NCBI RefSeq assembly: GCF_024198175.1
Contig: NZ_JAJVKV010000025.1
Location: 1 to 64,000, forward strand
Length of the DNA stretch: 64,000 nucleotides
Direction: 5' to 3'
DNA from: Pyxidicoccus xibeiensis
GTDB taxonomy: Bacteria; Myxococcota; Myxococcia; Myxococcales; Myxococcaceae
Shown: positions 50,728 to 61,536 of the stretch, piece by piece
Numbering within the stretch: the first letter of the stretch is position 1
Layout: each line of letters begins with the position of its first letter
Made by a program: the position numbers and the translations under genes
The notes under the pieces: model-generated
Told to the model about the DNA's origin: nothing
The model's database searches: none
What the model saw: the letters and a program-made list of their open reading frames with translations, nothing else

Positions 50728-53046
50728 ATGCGCGCCAGAATGTCCATGCAGGGTGGCGCCGGAGATGATCCCGACCGGGGGCGGCGCATCGGAAAATACG
50801 AGATTCTCACCCGCCTCTCCATGGGAGGCATGGCGGAGCTGTTCCTCGCCTTCACCTCGGGACCGGGTGGCTTCCGCAAGTTCGTGGCGGTGAAGCAGAT
50901 CCTCCCGGACATCAAGAAGGACGACCAGTTCGTCAAGATGTTCCTGGACGAGGCGCGCATCACTGCGGCCTTCTCGCACGCGAACATCGGACAGGTGTTC
51001 GACCTGGGCGAGGAGGGCGGCGAGCTGTACCTCGCCATGGAGTTCCTGCCCGGGCAGAACCTCGAGCAGGTGGTGAAGGCCGCATCCCGGCAGGGCTACG
51101 CGCTGCCCATGGGCTTCATCGGGCGGGTGATTCGCGATGCCTGCCTGGGGCTGCACTACGCGCACCACTTCACGGACCCGTCGGGCCGTCCCGCGGTGGT
51201 GGTGCACCGGGACGTGTCGCCGAAGAACGTGATGCTCACCTACGACGGCGTCGTGAAGGTGATCGACTTCGGCATCGCCAAGGCGCGCGGGCGGCTGGGG
51301 CGCACCCAGGTGGGCACGGTGAAGGGGACCAGCGGCTACATGTCCCCGGAGCAGGTGCGCAACACGGCTCTGGACGGCCGCAGTGACTTGTTCTCCGTGG
51401 GCGTGATGCTGCACGAGCTGCTCGCCGGGCAGCGGCTGTTCAACGGCCCGCACGAGGCCGCGGTGATGCTGCAGATCGTGGAGGGCGACATCCCGTCCCC
51501 GCGGTCGCTGAACCCCGAGGTGCCCGAGGCCCTGGAGGCGGTGGCGATGCGCGCGCTGGCACGCGACGCGGCCCAGCGCTTCACCAGCGGCCGGGAGATG
51601 GCGCGCGCCATCGAGGCCGCGCTCGGCCCGGAGCTCTTCGACGAGGACGGCATCACCGCGGTGATGGGCGACCTGTTCGCGGAGAAGCGGCAGAAGACCC
51701 GCACCCTCCTGGAGCTGGCCAGCAGCGCGGAGGACGCGCGCGTCAGCGAGGTCGCCGGTGCGCTCCAGCAGGACGACGGCGGGGACTCCTCGCCCACCTC
51801 GCAGGTGCCGGCCCAGCGCACCCGCGCCGCCGCGGCCACGCGCGCCGGCAGCGGCCCCAAGCCCGTGCCCCAGCGCCGTCCGACGGAGACGGCCGCCGTC
51901 GCCACGCGTGTCTCCACCGGCAGCGCCCCCAAGCCCGTGCCCCAGCGCCGCCCCACCGAGACGGGCGTGTCCGCCTCGCGCACGCCCCGGCCCACACAGG
52001 GCGGGGAGCAGGTCTCGCGCACGCCCCGGCCCCGGCCTCCGCCCCGGCAGGAGGCCGTCGAGCCCGAGCCCGACTCGCTGCTCGACGAGCCGAGCGACCT
52101 GGCCACGCAGCGCTTCCGCTCGCGGCCTCCGCGCCCTGGCGCGGAAGGGGCGCGCACCCCGGGGCGCCCGCCGCGTCCGGCCACGTCCCGCCGGTCCGAC
52201 ACCCCCGTGGAGCTTCCCGCCGCGCGCCCGGCGTCCCGCTGGGTGGGGCGGCTCGTCCTGCTCGCGATTCTGGGCGGGCTGGGCTGGCTGTCGACGCTCC
52301 CTGCCGTGCGCGCGCAGTTCGTCCCCGCATTTGAGTCCGCGAGGGCCTGGGTGAAGGCGGAGATGGACCCCCCGCCCGCGGTGGACCCCGCCACCAACGC
52401 CCCCTGGCCTCCGCCGCAGAAGTCGGGCCCGCCGCCGGGCTTCCCGCGTGGCGTGGAGGCCCCGGCGCCCGTCGCGGCCGCCCCCGAAGCCCTGGCTCCG
52501 GAGGTCGCGCCCCCGGCCGATGCCCCCGACACGGCGTCGGCCGGCACCGAAGCGCCGCCGGAGCAGAAGGGGACCCGGACGGCCTCGGCTGGCACCGTGC
52601 CCGCACGCAAGGGCAAGGAGGGCAGCTCGCCCGCCAACTGGGCGTCCGGGTCGCGGACTTCCGGCGAAGAGGGCAAGCCGGCGAAGCGCACCAAGGTGAA
52701 GGCGGAGCCGGAGACGCCGGCCGCGGAGCCCGTCACCACCGTGACGCAGAACCCGGAGGGGATGGGCGAGGTGCTGGACACCAGCACCCCCAAGGGCGCG
52801 GCGAAGGCGGGGCTCGGGTGGATAACGCTCCACACCGTGCCTCGCGCGGCGGTGTTCGACGGGTCCACCTCGCTGGGCACCACGCCGCTGTTGAAGTTCC
52901 CCCTGCCGGTGGGCACCTACCGCCTGCGGGTGGTGGACCCCACGGACACGGAGTCGGCGAGCAGGCTCCTGTCCGCTCCCATCCGCCCCGGCGAGGTGAC
53001 GAAAATCCAGATTCGACTGGCGGACCTCCCTCTGTACAAGGAGTGA
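50728..53046 (+). CDS. Ser/Thr protein kinase with membrane segment and PEGA domain
   Basis: A 772-residue kinase. Residues about 22-300 are the catalytic domain: K56 in VAVKQIL, HRDVSPKN at 150-157, DFG at 180-182 and SPE at 206-208. About 190 disordered residues rich in Pro/Arg follow, with a duplicated unit (KPVPQRRPTET twice, then SRTPRP twice). One transmembrane helix lies at about 506-526. An Ala/Pro-rich extracytoplasmic stretch leads to a C-terminal PEGA domain (about 695-745, GWITLHTVPRAAVFDG, GTTPLLKFPLPVGTYRL). This is a classic myxobacterial transmembrane kinase. The start ATG 50728 has GGGAG five bases before it. Confidence 0.92.
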   Translation: MRARMSMQGGAGDDPDRGRRIGKYEILTRLSMGGMAELFLAFTSGPGGFRKFVAVKQILPDIKKDDQFVKMFLDEARITAAFSHANIGQVFDLGEEGGELYLAMEFLPGQNLEQVVKAASRQGYALPMGFIGRVIRDACLGLHYAHHFTDPSGRPAVVVHRDVSPKNVMLTYDGVVKVIDFGIAKARGRLGRTQVGTVKGTSGYMSPEQVRNTALDGRSDLFSVGVMLHELLAGQRLFNGPHEAAVMLQIVEGDIPSPRSLNPEVPEALEAVAMRALARDAAQRFTSGREMARAIEAALGPELFDEDGITAVMGDLFAEKRQKTRTLLELASSAEDARVSEVAGALQQDDGGDSSPTSQVPAQRTRAAAATRAGSGPKPVPQRRPTETAAVATRVSTGSAPKPVPQRRPTETGVSASRTPRPTQGGEQVSRTPRPRPPPRQEAVEPEPDSLLDEPSDLATQRFRSRPPRPGAEGARTPGRPPRPATSRRSDTPVELPAARPASRWVGRLVLLAILGGLGWLSTLPAVRAQFVPAFESARAWVKAEMDPPPAVDPATNAPWPPPQKSGPPPGFPRGVEAPAPVAAAPEALAPEVAPPADAPDTASAGTEAPPEQKGTRTASAGTVPARKGKEGSSPANWASGSRTSGEEGKPAKRTKVKAEPETPAAEPVTTVTQNPEGMGEVLDTSTPKGAAKAGLGWITLHTVPRAAVFDGSTSLGTTPLLKFPLPVGTYRLRVVDPTDTESASRLLSAPIRPGEVTKIQIRLADLPLYKE

Positions 53047-53129
53047 GTACCGTCCTTGACGCTCTGGACCCCCATCACTAGGGTCCGCGCGTTTCTCCTT
53101 CGACGCACTGCGAGAAGGATTCGCCAGCT

Positions 53130-54111
<982 letters not shown>

Positions 54112-54122
<11 letters not shown>

Positions 54123-56223
54123 CCTGCTCCTGGAAGTGGGCGCCGAGGAGATTCCGGCGTCGTTCATCGGCCCCGCGCTGGAGGACCTGCAGCGCGTGCT
54201 CACCGAGCGCATGGCCGAGGCCCGGCTGAAGCACGGCGAGGTCCGCGTCTTCGGCACCCCGCGCCGCCTGGCGGTGTGGGTGAAGGGCGTGGCGGACGCG
54301 GGCGAGGACGTGGTGAAGGAGGTGCTGGGGCCCAGCGCCAAGGCGGCCTTCGACGCGCAGGGCAAGCCCACCAAGGCGGCGGAGAAGTTCGCCGAGGGGC
54401 TCAAGCTGTCCGTGGACCAGCTGGGCCGCGCCACCACGGCCAAGGGCGAGTACCTGTCCGCGCGCGTGGAGGAGAAGGGCCGCCCCGCGGCGGACATCCT
54501 CCAGGACGCGCTGCACACGGCGGTGCGCGGCATCAACTTCCGCAAGTCCATGCGCTGGGGTGACGTGGACGTGGCCTTCGCGCGCCCGGTGCAGTGGGTG
54601 GTGGCCCTGCTGGGCGGCGACGTGCTGCCCGTCGTCTTCGGAGACGTGAAGAGCGGCCGCACCACCTACGGCCACCGCTTCCTCGCGCCCGGGGCCATCG
54701 AGCTGAAGGCGCCCGCGGACTACGAGGCCGCGCTGGAGAAGGCGCACGTCGTCGCGGACGTGGCGAAGCGCCGGGCCCTGCTGGTGGAGCGGCTGGGCGC
54801 GGCGGCGAAGAAGTCGGGCGGCCAGCTGCTGGAGGACGCGTCGCTGGTGGACCAGGTGACGAACCTGGTGGAGCTGCCCAGCCCGGTGGTGGGCTCCTTC
54901 GAGCCGCGCCACCTGGACCTGCCCCCGGAGGTGCTGGTGCAGGAGATGAAGAGCCACCAGCGCTACTTCTCGCTGGTGGACGCCGGCGGGAAGCTGCTGC
55001 CGAAGTTCATCGCCGTGTCCAACACGCCGGTGCGCGACGAGCAGCTCAGCCTGCGCGGCTACCAGCGCGTGCTGGCCTCGCGCCTTGCGGACGGCCGCTT
55101 CTTCTTCGACGAGGACCGGAAGACGCCGCTCGCCGACCGCGTGGAGAAGCTGGGCCGCGTGGTGTGGCAGGGCCAGCTGGGCACCTATCTGGAGAAGGTG
55201 GAGCGCTTCCGCGCGCTGGCCGTGTGGCTGGCCGGCCAGACGGGCCGGGCGGGGGAGGGCGCCACCATCGAGCGCGCCGCCACCCTGGCGAAGGCGGACC
55301 TCGTCACCGGCATGGTGGGCGAGTTCCCCGAGCTGCAGGGCGTCATGGGCCGCGAGTACGCGCGGGCCAGCGGCGAGCCGGACGCGGTGGCCCTGGCCAT
55401 CTACGAGCACTACCTGCCGCGCGGCGCCGAGGACGCGCTGCCCACGCAGGACGGGGGCGCGTTCATCGGCATCGCGGACCGGCTGGACTCGCTGTGCGGC
55501 ATCTTCGCCATCGGCAAGGCGCCCAGCGGCGCGGCGGACCCGTTCGCCCTGCGGCGCGCGTGCATCGCCATCATCCGCCTGGTGCTGGGCCGCGGCTACC
55601 GCTTCAGCCTGTCCGCCGCGGTGGACGAGGCCCTGCGGCTGCTCGCGCCGAAGATTGCCAACGCCAAGCGCAAGGCCGGCGAGCCGGCCCCGCGCGAGCA
55701 GGTGCTGGAGTTCTTCCGCGGCCGCCTCAAGGCGCTGTGGGGAGAGCAGCACCGCACGGACGTGGTGGAGGCGGTGCTGGCCGCCGGCTTCGACGACCTG
55801 GTGGCCGCGCAGAAGCGCCTGGAGGCGCTCAGCCTCCTCGTCGGCCGGGCGGACTTCCAGCCCCTGGCGGCGGCCTTCAAGCGCGTGGTCAACATCGTGG
55901 AGAAGCAGGGCAAGGACGTGAAGGGCGGGGAGACGAACCCGCAGAAGCTGGTGGACGAGCCGGAGCGCCACCTGCACACCGCCTTCACCCAGGCCCGCAA
56001 CACGGTGGCCGGGCTGGTGAAGACGGACGACTTCACCGGCGCCCTGCGTGAAATCACCGGCCTCAAGCCCGCCGTGGACACCTTCTTCGACAAGGTGATG
56101 GTGATGGCCGAGGACAAGGACCTGCGGGAGAACCGCATCCGGCTCCTCACGGAGATTGGCGCCCTGTTCAACCAGGTGGCTGATTTCTCGAAGATCCAGG
56201 CGGAAGTCGCCGCGGCGGCCTGA
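54112..56223 (+). CDS. glyS: Glycyl-tRNA synthetase beta subunit
   Basis: A 703-residue tRNA-binding subunit. The start GTG 54112 overlaps the glyQ frame, and the opening MARDLLLEVGAEEIPASFI is diagnostic. FGTPRRLAV, RWGDVDVAFARPVQW and EVLVQEMKSHQRYFSL are conserved GlyS segments, and the C-terminal anticodon-binding domain contains FFDKVMVMAEDKDLRENRI. The length is normal. It ends 21 bp before a hairpin that probably terminates the glyQS transcript. Confidence 0.97.
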
Positions 56224-56244
56224 GCAGGCGCCTGAAGGCCGGCT

Positions 56245-56277
56245 GCCCTCCGGGGGATGGAGCACACCCCGGAGGGC
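56245..56277 (+). terminator. Hairpin after glyS
   Basis: GCCCTCCGGGG (56245-56255) pairs over 11 bp with CCCCGGAGGGC (56267-56277). No T-run follows. It separates glyS from the lipoprotein genes. Confidence 0.65.
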
Positions 56278-56369
56278 CCCGCTCCGTTCGCCAGGGGGCG
56301 CCCGGGAATTGTGGTTCCCCTTTCCGGTTGCCCGGGGGGAGGCCCCTTCCTACACTCCGCCCCCCTCTG

Positions 56370-57866
56370 ATGCGCGCCTACCTTCTCACCGCCGCGCTGC
56401 TGCTCGTGTCGTGCGATACCGACCCCGAGCAGCGGCCTCCGCCGTCCACCCGCCTCGTCTACCCGAGTGGCCTCGCCTTCTGGCGTCCCGAGAGTGGCCC
56501 GTCCACCAACGGCTACCTGTACGTGGCGAGCGCCAACTTCGACAAGTGCTACGACTCCGGCTCCGTGATGGCGCTGGACCTGGACGCGCTGGGCGTGCGT
56601 CCCTTCGGTGAGGCCTTCACCGAGCCGGACTCCCCGGACCGGGTGGTGCCCTCCATCGAGAACCTGGGCATCGGCTCGACGTCGTTCGTGCAGATAGAGA
56701 GCTTCGCGGGCGAGATGGCGCTCTGGAGTCCGCCAGGCCGCACGCCGCGCCTGTTCGTCGCCTCGCGGGCGGAGGGCAGCTTCCTGCACGCCATCGACGT
56801 GGGCACGGACGGCACCAGCCTGAGCTGCGTGCAGGGCGGTGCGCGTGACTGCCGCACCAACGCCCTGTCCCTGCTCGACGTCCCGGGCGCGGCCGACGGG
56901 TTTCCCTCGGCCCCGGGCCCCCAGGGCATCAGCGTGGACCGGAACGACCCCGAGGCCTCCCTCTGGGTGACGCACTCGGAGCTGGTCGGCCCCGCGGAGT
57001 CGGCCGACGAGGCCGAGTTCCAGTCCTACCTCGTCTCGCTCCCGGCCTCGAACCCCAGCCGGGACGCGCTGGGCACGGGCAACTTCGTGGCGCTGGGCTC
57101 CGAGTCCCGGCTGGCCGGCGTCGCGCACGCCACGGCCATCGGCAGCCGGTACATCTACGCCTCCGGCCGCAACTCCTCCTCCGCCCAGCTGGGCGCCCGG
57201 GCCGCGCGCTTCATCCTGCGGCTGGTGGACCGGAGGGCGCCCGAGGTCGTCCTGGAGACGAACCTCGAGTTGGAGTACTTCGTGCGCGAGGCGCGCGGCG
57301 TCGCGGTGGTGCCGTCCGCCATCCGCGAGGTGGCGAACCCGCAGAACCCCGCCGCGCCCTTCACCGTCGTGGACGAGCGCCTCTACCTGCTGGCGCGCGG
57401 GCCGGACACGCTGCTGGTCCTGGACGTGGTGAACGCGGGCGGCACGGCGCCCGGGGCCGGGGACGCGCCGAGCGTCCGCATCGTCTCCGCGCTGCCCCTG
57501 CCAGAGGGCGCCAGCGAGCTGGAGGTCATCCGCCGGGCCGCGGGCCGTGGCAACCTGGTGGCGGTGACGGGCAGCGGCGACGAGGCCGTGTCCATCTTCG
57601 ACGAGGAGGTGGGCCAGCTCGTCGCGCAGGTCCCGGTGGGCGTGAATGACCCGAACCAGCCCAGCCAGCCCTTCGGCCTGACGGCGGACGTGCGGGGCAA
57701 CGCCGCCCGCCTCTTCGCCAGCACCTTCGGTGACGGCCGTGTCGCCGTCATCGACATTCCCGACCTCGAGCGGCCGCAGAACGCGCGGCTGGTGGCACGG
57801 CTCGGCGCCCAGCAGCTGCGCGACCCGCGCCAGGGCACCAGCGTGTGCCAGGAGACCTCCCCTTGA
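56370..57866 (+). CDS. Large lipoprotein, beta-propeller-like
   Basis: A 498-residue protein. The start ATG 56370 (MRAYLLTAALLLVSCDTD) begins a lipoprotein signal with LLVSC, lipid at about C15. The mature protein is a series of short beta-strand segments separated by Gly/Asp turns, with phrases such as TNGYLYVASANFDK, PRLFVASRAEGSFLHAIDV and DGRVAVIDIPDLE, reminiscent of YVTN/NHL-type propellers. The specific family is not recognised. Its TGA overlaps the TTG start of the next lipoprotein by four bases, so they are translationally coupled and probably act together. Confidence 0.85.
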   Translation: MRAYLLTAALLLVSCDTDPEQRPPPSTRLVYPSGLAFWRPESGPSTNGYLYVASANFDKCYDSGSVMALDLDALGVRPFGEAFTEPDSPDRVVPSIENLGIGSTSFVQIESFAGEMALWSPPGRTPRLFVASRAEGSFLHAIDVGTDGTSLSCVQGGARDCRTNALSLLDVPGAADGFPSAPGPQGISVDRNDPEASLWVTHSELVGPAESADEAEFQSYLVSLPASNPSRDALGTGNFVALGSESRLAGVAHATAIGSRYIYASGRNSSSAQLGARAARFILRLVDRRAPEVVLETNLELEYFVREARGVAVVPSAIREVANPQNPAAPFTVVDERLYLLARGPDTLLVLDVVNAGGTAPGAGDAPSVRIVSALPLPEGASELEVIRRAAGRGNLVAVTGSGDEAVSIFDEEVGQLVAQVPVGVNDPNQPSQPFGLTADVRGNAARLFASTFGDGRVAVIDIPDLERPQNARLVARLGAQQLRDPRQGTSVCQETSP

Positions 57867-59908
57867 AGCGCAGCGCACTCGCCCCCCGTGGCACCCTCGC
57901 CGCCCTCCTTACCTGCGCCGCTGTGTCCGGCGCCTGCTCGGACACGGAGGTGCGCACCGGCGTCGCCGGCCTGTCCGGCACGTATGACCTGACGCTCGTC
58001 AACGACCTGGTCTTCGTCACCTCGTCGGACCGGGACGAGCTCCGGGTGCTGGACCTGTCCGCGAACCCCATGCAGTTCATCCCCGCGCCCAACCCGCTGG
58101 AGGCGCTGTCCATCCCGGTGCTGGAGCGCCCGGACGCGCTGACGCGTGACGTGGGCTATGACGACGCGGGCGCGGACGTGCCCGGTCCGTACGTGTACGC
58201 ACGCAGCTCCGGCTCCTCGAAGATCTCCGTGGTGGCCGCGGACCGCCAGCGGCTGGTGCAGGTCACCGAGCCGCTGGAGACCGGCAGCCTCGTCACCGCC
58301 TTCGCCGCGCGTGCGCCCACGCCGGGCGGGAGCGCCACCAGCACGCTGTACTACGCCATCCAGGACCCCGACGGCGCCTTCGAGGCGGACACCGGGGGCG
58401 CGAGGGTGATGCGCCAGGAGCTGCCCGGCCCCGAGGCGCTGGAGGCCGGCACGGCCGTGCCGCCGGCGGCGCCGGTGTTCTGCCTTCAGCCGGGCGAGTC
58501 CGTCCAGGCGATGGTGGTGCTGAAGGGCGCCGGTGAGCTGGTGGTGGCCACGCGCCAGTCCTCCGGCCGCTCCGGACGGACGCTCCTCGTCACCGACGCG
58601 GGGCCGCTCGCGAGCTGCCTCCAGCCGACCGCGCCCACCGTGGACATGTCGCCGGGCTTTGGCAACGTGCCCGTGCGCCAGCTGGCCACCCACCCGCGTG
58701 TGCGCTTCCCCGATGACAGCATCGTTCCCGCCAACCGGTACGTCTTCGGCATCCGGGACGAGGCCGCCTGCGGCGGCGGGCGGGAGTGCTCCGGCGTGGT
58801 GGCCGTGGATACGACCACGCCGACTCGCGCGGAGCGGGCCCTCGACGCCGGCGGCGCCCCCATGCTGCCCATCTTCGCGTCCGGGGGGCTGCCCACCGGG
58901 CTGGCCCTCATCCCCGACGCCCGCCTGCAGTTCCGGCTCGACGAGGGGACTCCGCCGCCGGCCCTCGTCCCGCTGCTGGGCCTGATGCCGTCCTCCAACG
59001 GCGACATCACCCTGTTCTCCGCCAGCGACCTGCGGCAGTTCGACCTGTCCAGCGCCACGCCCACCGCCACGGTGGAGCTGCGCAACCGGAACGAGGCCCT
59101 GCTCGCGCAGCAGACGGCGAACCTGGTGGAGGTGACCCAGGACCCGTCGCTGCAGTCCACGGTCCTCTACGAGGGCTCCGTCTCCAGCGGGGTGTTCCGC
59201 TTCGTCTACCAGGGCGCGCTCCAGGGGCTGGTCGGCCTGGCCCGCAGCCCGGAAGACCCCCGGCTGTTCGAGGCCGAGGCGTCCGCGGCCACCCTGGCCC
59301 GGGCAGGGGACCTCATCATCCTGGACAGCGCGGACGCCGAGTGCGCCACGGCCCTCACGGTGGCGGCCGTGACGCCGGTGCCGGGCACCACGCGCGTGCG
59401 GTTCACGCTGGGTGACACCGAGCAGATTCCCGAGGAGTGCGCCGGTCTGGGCTCCTTCACCGTGCGGGCCGGGGGGGACCAGCCCTTCGTCCTGCAGGAC
59501 GCGGGGGGCGGCTTCCTCTCCCGCGACGTGCTGGTCACGGCGTACGCCATCGCCACCGAATACTTCTACCACCCCATCGGCTTCAGCGACGTCTCCAAGT
59601 TCCCCCAGCCGCCTCCGCCGCTGCTGATGCGCGTCACGTCCGTGGCCCGTGAGCTGGTGCGGGGGGACCGGTACGTGGTCACCGTGTCGTCCGGCATCCG
59701 CAACTACATCTTCGACCTGGACGTCGAGGACCCGAACGCCGGCCTGGGGCTCTACACCCTGCCTGGCGCCGTGGCTGCCTCCCAGGCAGGCGGCCAGACC
59801 CTCAGAGCCTACATCGCCTACCCGTCGGCGGATGGCATCCTCCAGGTGAGCCTGGAGGGCGTGGTGGACAATGTGTCCAACTCCCTCCCCCTGACGCCCT
59901 TCGAGTAA
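57863..59908 (+). CDS. Second large lipoprotein, beta-propeller-like
   Basis: A 681-residue protein. The start TTG 57863 is chosen because AGGAG lies nine bases upstream and a signal peptide follows (LAALLTCAAVSGAC, lipid at about C25); a GTG at 57845 is in frame but longer. The early mature part (GTYDLTLVNDLVFVTSSDRDELRVLDLSANP) looks like the repeat style of the upstream lipoprotein, suggesting the two are distant relatives. The function is unknown. It ends 63 bp before the FHA gene of the Tad region. Confidence 0.83.
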   Translation: MKRSALAPRGTLAALLTCAAVSGACSDTEVRTGVAGLSGTYDLTLVNDLVFVTSSDRDELRVLDLSANPMQFIPAPNPLEALSIPVLERPDALTRDVGYDDAGADVPGPYVYARSSGSSKISVVAADRQRLVQVTEPLETGSLVTAFAARAPTPGGSATSTLYYAIQDPDGAFEADTGGARVMRQELPGPEALEAGTAVPPAAPVFCLQPGESVQAMVVLKGAGELVVATRQSSGRSGRTLLVTDAGPLASCLQPTAPTVDMSPGFGNVPVRQLATHPRVRFPDDSIVPANRYVFGIRDEAACGGGRECSGVVAVDTTTPTRAERALDAGGAPMLPIFASGGLPTGLALIPDARLQFRLDEGTPPPALVPLLGLMPSSNGDITLFSASDLRQFDLSSATPTATVELRNRNEALLAQQTANLVEVTQDPSLQSTVLYEGSVSSGVFRFVYQGALQGLVGLARSPEDPRLFEAEASAATLARAGDLIILDSADAECATALTVAAVTPVPGTTRVRFTLGDTEQIPEECAGLGSFTVRAGGDQPFVLQDAGGGFLSRDVLVTAYAIATEYFYHPIGFSDVSKFPQPPPPLLMRVTSVARELVRGDRYVVTVSSGIRNYIFDLDVEDPNAGLGLYTLPGAVAASQAGGQTLRAYIAYPSADGILQVSLEGVVDNVSNSLPLTPFE

Positions 59909-59971
59909 TTGGGCTCGCCCGGGGGGCTCTGTTATCTTCGGGGACATCCTGAATCACGCGAGTCAAGACCG

Positions 59972-60853
59972 ATGATCGATCAGAACTCCCGCCCCGCCCG
60001 CAAGGTCGGCATCGCCGACCACCTGTGGGAGGCGTACGAAGAGATGGCCCAGCAGATGGGCTCGGATCGCGATGCGCTGATCAACCAGGCGCTCTTCATG
60101 TTCGCGCGCCTCAACGGCTTCATCGAGGTGAAGGCCCGCTCCGAGGGGCCCGTGGCCGTGGCCCCTGCCGCCGCGTCGCGTCCGGCGCCTGTCGCCGCCG
60201 CGCCCGCGCCGGCCCGTGCGGCGGCGCCCCCGGTGCTGGCGCCCGCGCCCGCCCCCAAGCCCGACCCCACGCCGCAGCCGGTCCGCGGCGGCGGCCGGGG
60301 CGCCGCTCCCGCCAACGAGGACCGCGCCTCCGCCAACGGCCTGGACAACGACCCGGTGCGCCGCGAGGTCGCCGAGCGCGTCCTGGAGACGGCCGCGGAG
60401 CTCGAGCGCCTCATCAAGGGCAAGAACGAGCCGCCTCCTCCCAACGACGACATGGTCGACGAGGAGGAGGAGCCGCTGCCCGACGCCGAGGAACCGGCGA
60501 TGGAGGACGAGGAGCAGGCCGAGCCCGAGGAGGAGGAGGAGGCCGCGGACGAGGTCGCCGAGGAGGAAGAGGCCGGCGCCCTGTACCTCGTCACCGAGTC
60601 GGGTGACCAGGAGCGCATCATCAAGGAGCGCTTCGTCATCGGCCGTGGCAAGCACTGCGACTTCGTCATCAACTCCGGCAAGGTGTCCCGCGAGCACGCC
60701 GTCATCGTCCACGAGGGGAATGACTGGATCATCGAGGACCTCGGCTCGTCCAACGGCACCTGGTACAACAAGCAGCGCATCAAGCGCCGGAAGATCGAAG
60801 ACGGGGACGAGTACTTCATCTGCAGCGAGAAGATCCGCCTCGTCGTCAGCTAG
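59972..60853 (+). CDS. FHA-domain protein with ribbon-helix-helix-like N-terminus
   Basis: A 293-residue protein starting at ATG 59972. Residues about 10-50 (ADHLWEAYEEMAQQMGSDRDALINQALFMFARLNGF) resemble a ribbon-helix-helix or similar small DNA/protein-binding unit. An Ala/Pro linker (about 60-105) and a highly acidic stretch (about 160-205) lead to an FHA domain (about 208-293; FVIGRGKHCDFVI, KVSREHAVIV, DLGSSNGTWYN), which should bind phosphothreonine. It is adjacent to the Tad pilus genes and is probably a signalling adaptor for them. Confidence 0.88.
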   Translation: MIDQNSRPARKVGIADHLWEAYEEMAQQMGSDRDALINQALFMFARLNGFIEVKARSEGPVAVAPAAASRPAPVAAAPAPARAAAPPVLAPAPAPKPDPTPQPVRGGGRGAAPANEDRASANGLDNDPVRREVAERVLETAAELERLIKGKNEPPPPNDDMVDEEEEPLPDAEEPAMEDEEQAEPEEEEEAADEVAEEEEAGALYLVTESGDQERIIKERFVIGRGKHCDFVINSGKVSREHAVIVHEGNDWIIEDLGSSNGTWYNKQRIKRRKIEDGDEYFICSEKIRLVVS

Positions 60854-60910
60854 CGCGCGCCGTCCGGCCCCATCCGGCCCCGTCCCTGGGGGCTTCCGGG
60901 TGTTCGACAA

Positions 60911-60940
60911 TTGACGGGCTCGGGGCGTCCCTGGTTTGAT
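60911..60940 (+). promoter_or_regulatory. Candidate promoter of the Tad genes
   Basis: TTGACG (60911-60916) and TTTGAT (60935-60940) are separated by 18 bases, 34 bp ahead of the prepilin peptidase start. The match is moderate and the spacing slightly long. Confidence 0.35.
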
Positions 60941-60973
60941 ACCGGACGCCTGCCACGGATGGGACAGGCGTAG

Positions 60974-61510
60974 ATGACGCCTGTTCAGATCGCGCTGTGG
61001 ACGGTCCTTGGAGTAGCCCTGGTGATCTCGGTGGTGACGGACGTTATGCGCCGGGAGATCCTGGACGTGGTCACCTACCCGCTGATGGCGGTGGCGCTGG
61101 GCGTGCGCCTGGCCACGGAGGGCGTCGGAGATTTGGAGACCGGCCTCGTCAGCGGGCTGGTGTCGGGGGCGGGCCTGGCGGCGCTGCTGTTGCCAGCGGC
61201 GTTCCGGGGGCGGATGGGGTGGGGGGACGTGAAGCTGATGGGCGGAGTGGGCGCCGTCATGGGGTTTCCGGCGGTGCTGGCGGCCGCGGCGTTCATCTCT
61301 CTGGTGGGTGCGCTCCAGGCCGTGGTGACGCTGCTCTGGCAGGGCGCGGTGTGGGACACACTGGCGGCGGCGACAAGACGTTGGGCGGCGCGGGTGCATC
61401 TGGCGCGGGCGGACGCGCAGCCAGAGGCCCGGCGCCACATCCCCTACGGGGTGGCCATCGCGCTCGGAACCTTCTGGGCGCTGTGGTGGCAGCACGGCAG
61501 CATGAGTTAG
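60974..61510 (+). CDS. cpaA: A24-family prepilin peptidase (CpaA/TadV-like)
   Basis: A 178-residue integral membrane aspartic peptidase that would cleave prepilin leader peptides for Flp/Tad pili. The two catalytic aspartates are visible in VVTDVMRREI (D23) and in the GxGD-type motif MGWGDVKLMGGVGA (about D81). Four to five hydrophobic helices are present. It lacks the N-terminal methylase domain of PilD, as expected for the short CpaA/TadV form. The secretin gene starts 26 bp after its stop. Confidence 0.9.
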   Translation: MTPVQIALWTVLGVALVISVVTDVMRREILDVVTYPLMAVALGVRLATEGVGDLETGLVSGLVSGAGLAALLLPAAFRGRMGWGDVKLMGGVGAVMGFPAVLAAAAFISLVGALQAVVTLLWQGAVWDTLAAATRRWAARVHLARADAQPEARRHIPYGVAIALGTFWALWWQHGSMS

Positions 61511-61536
61511 CTCGGACTTCGGAAGGGATACGTACG

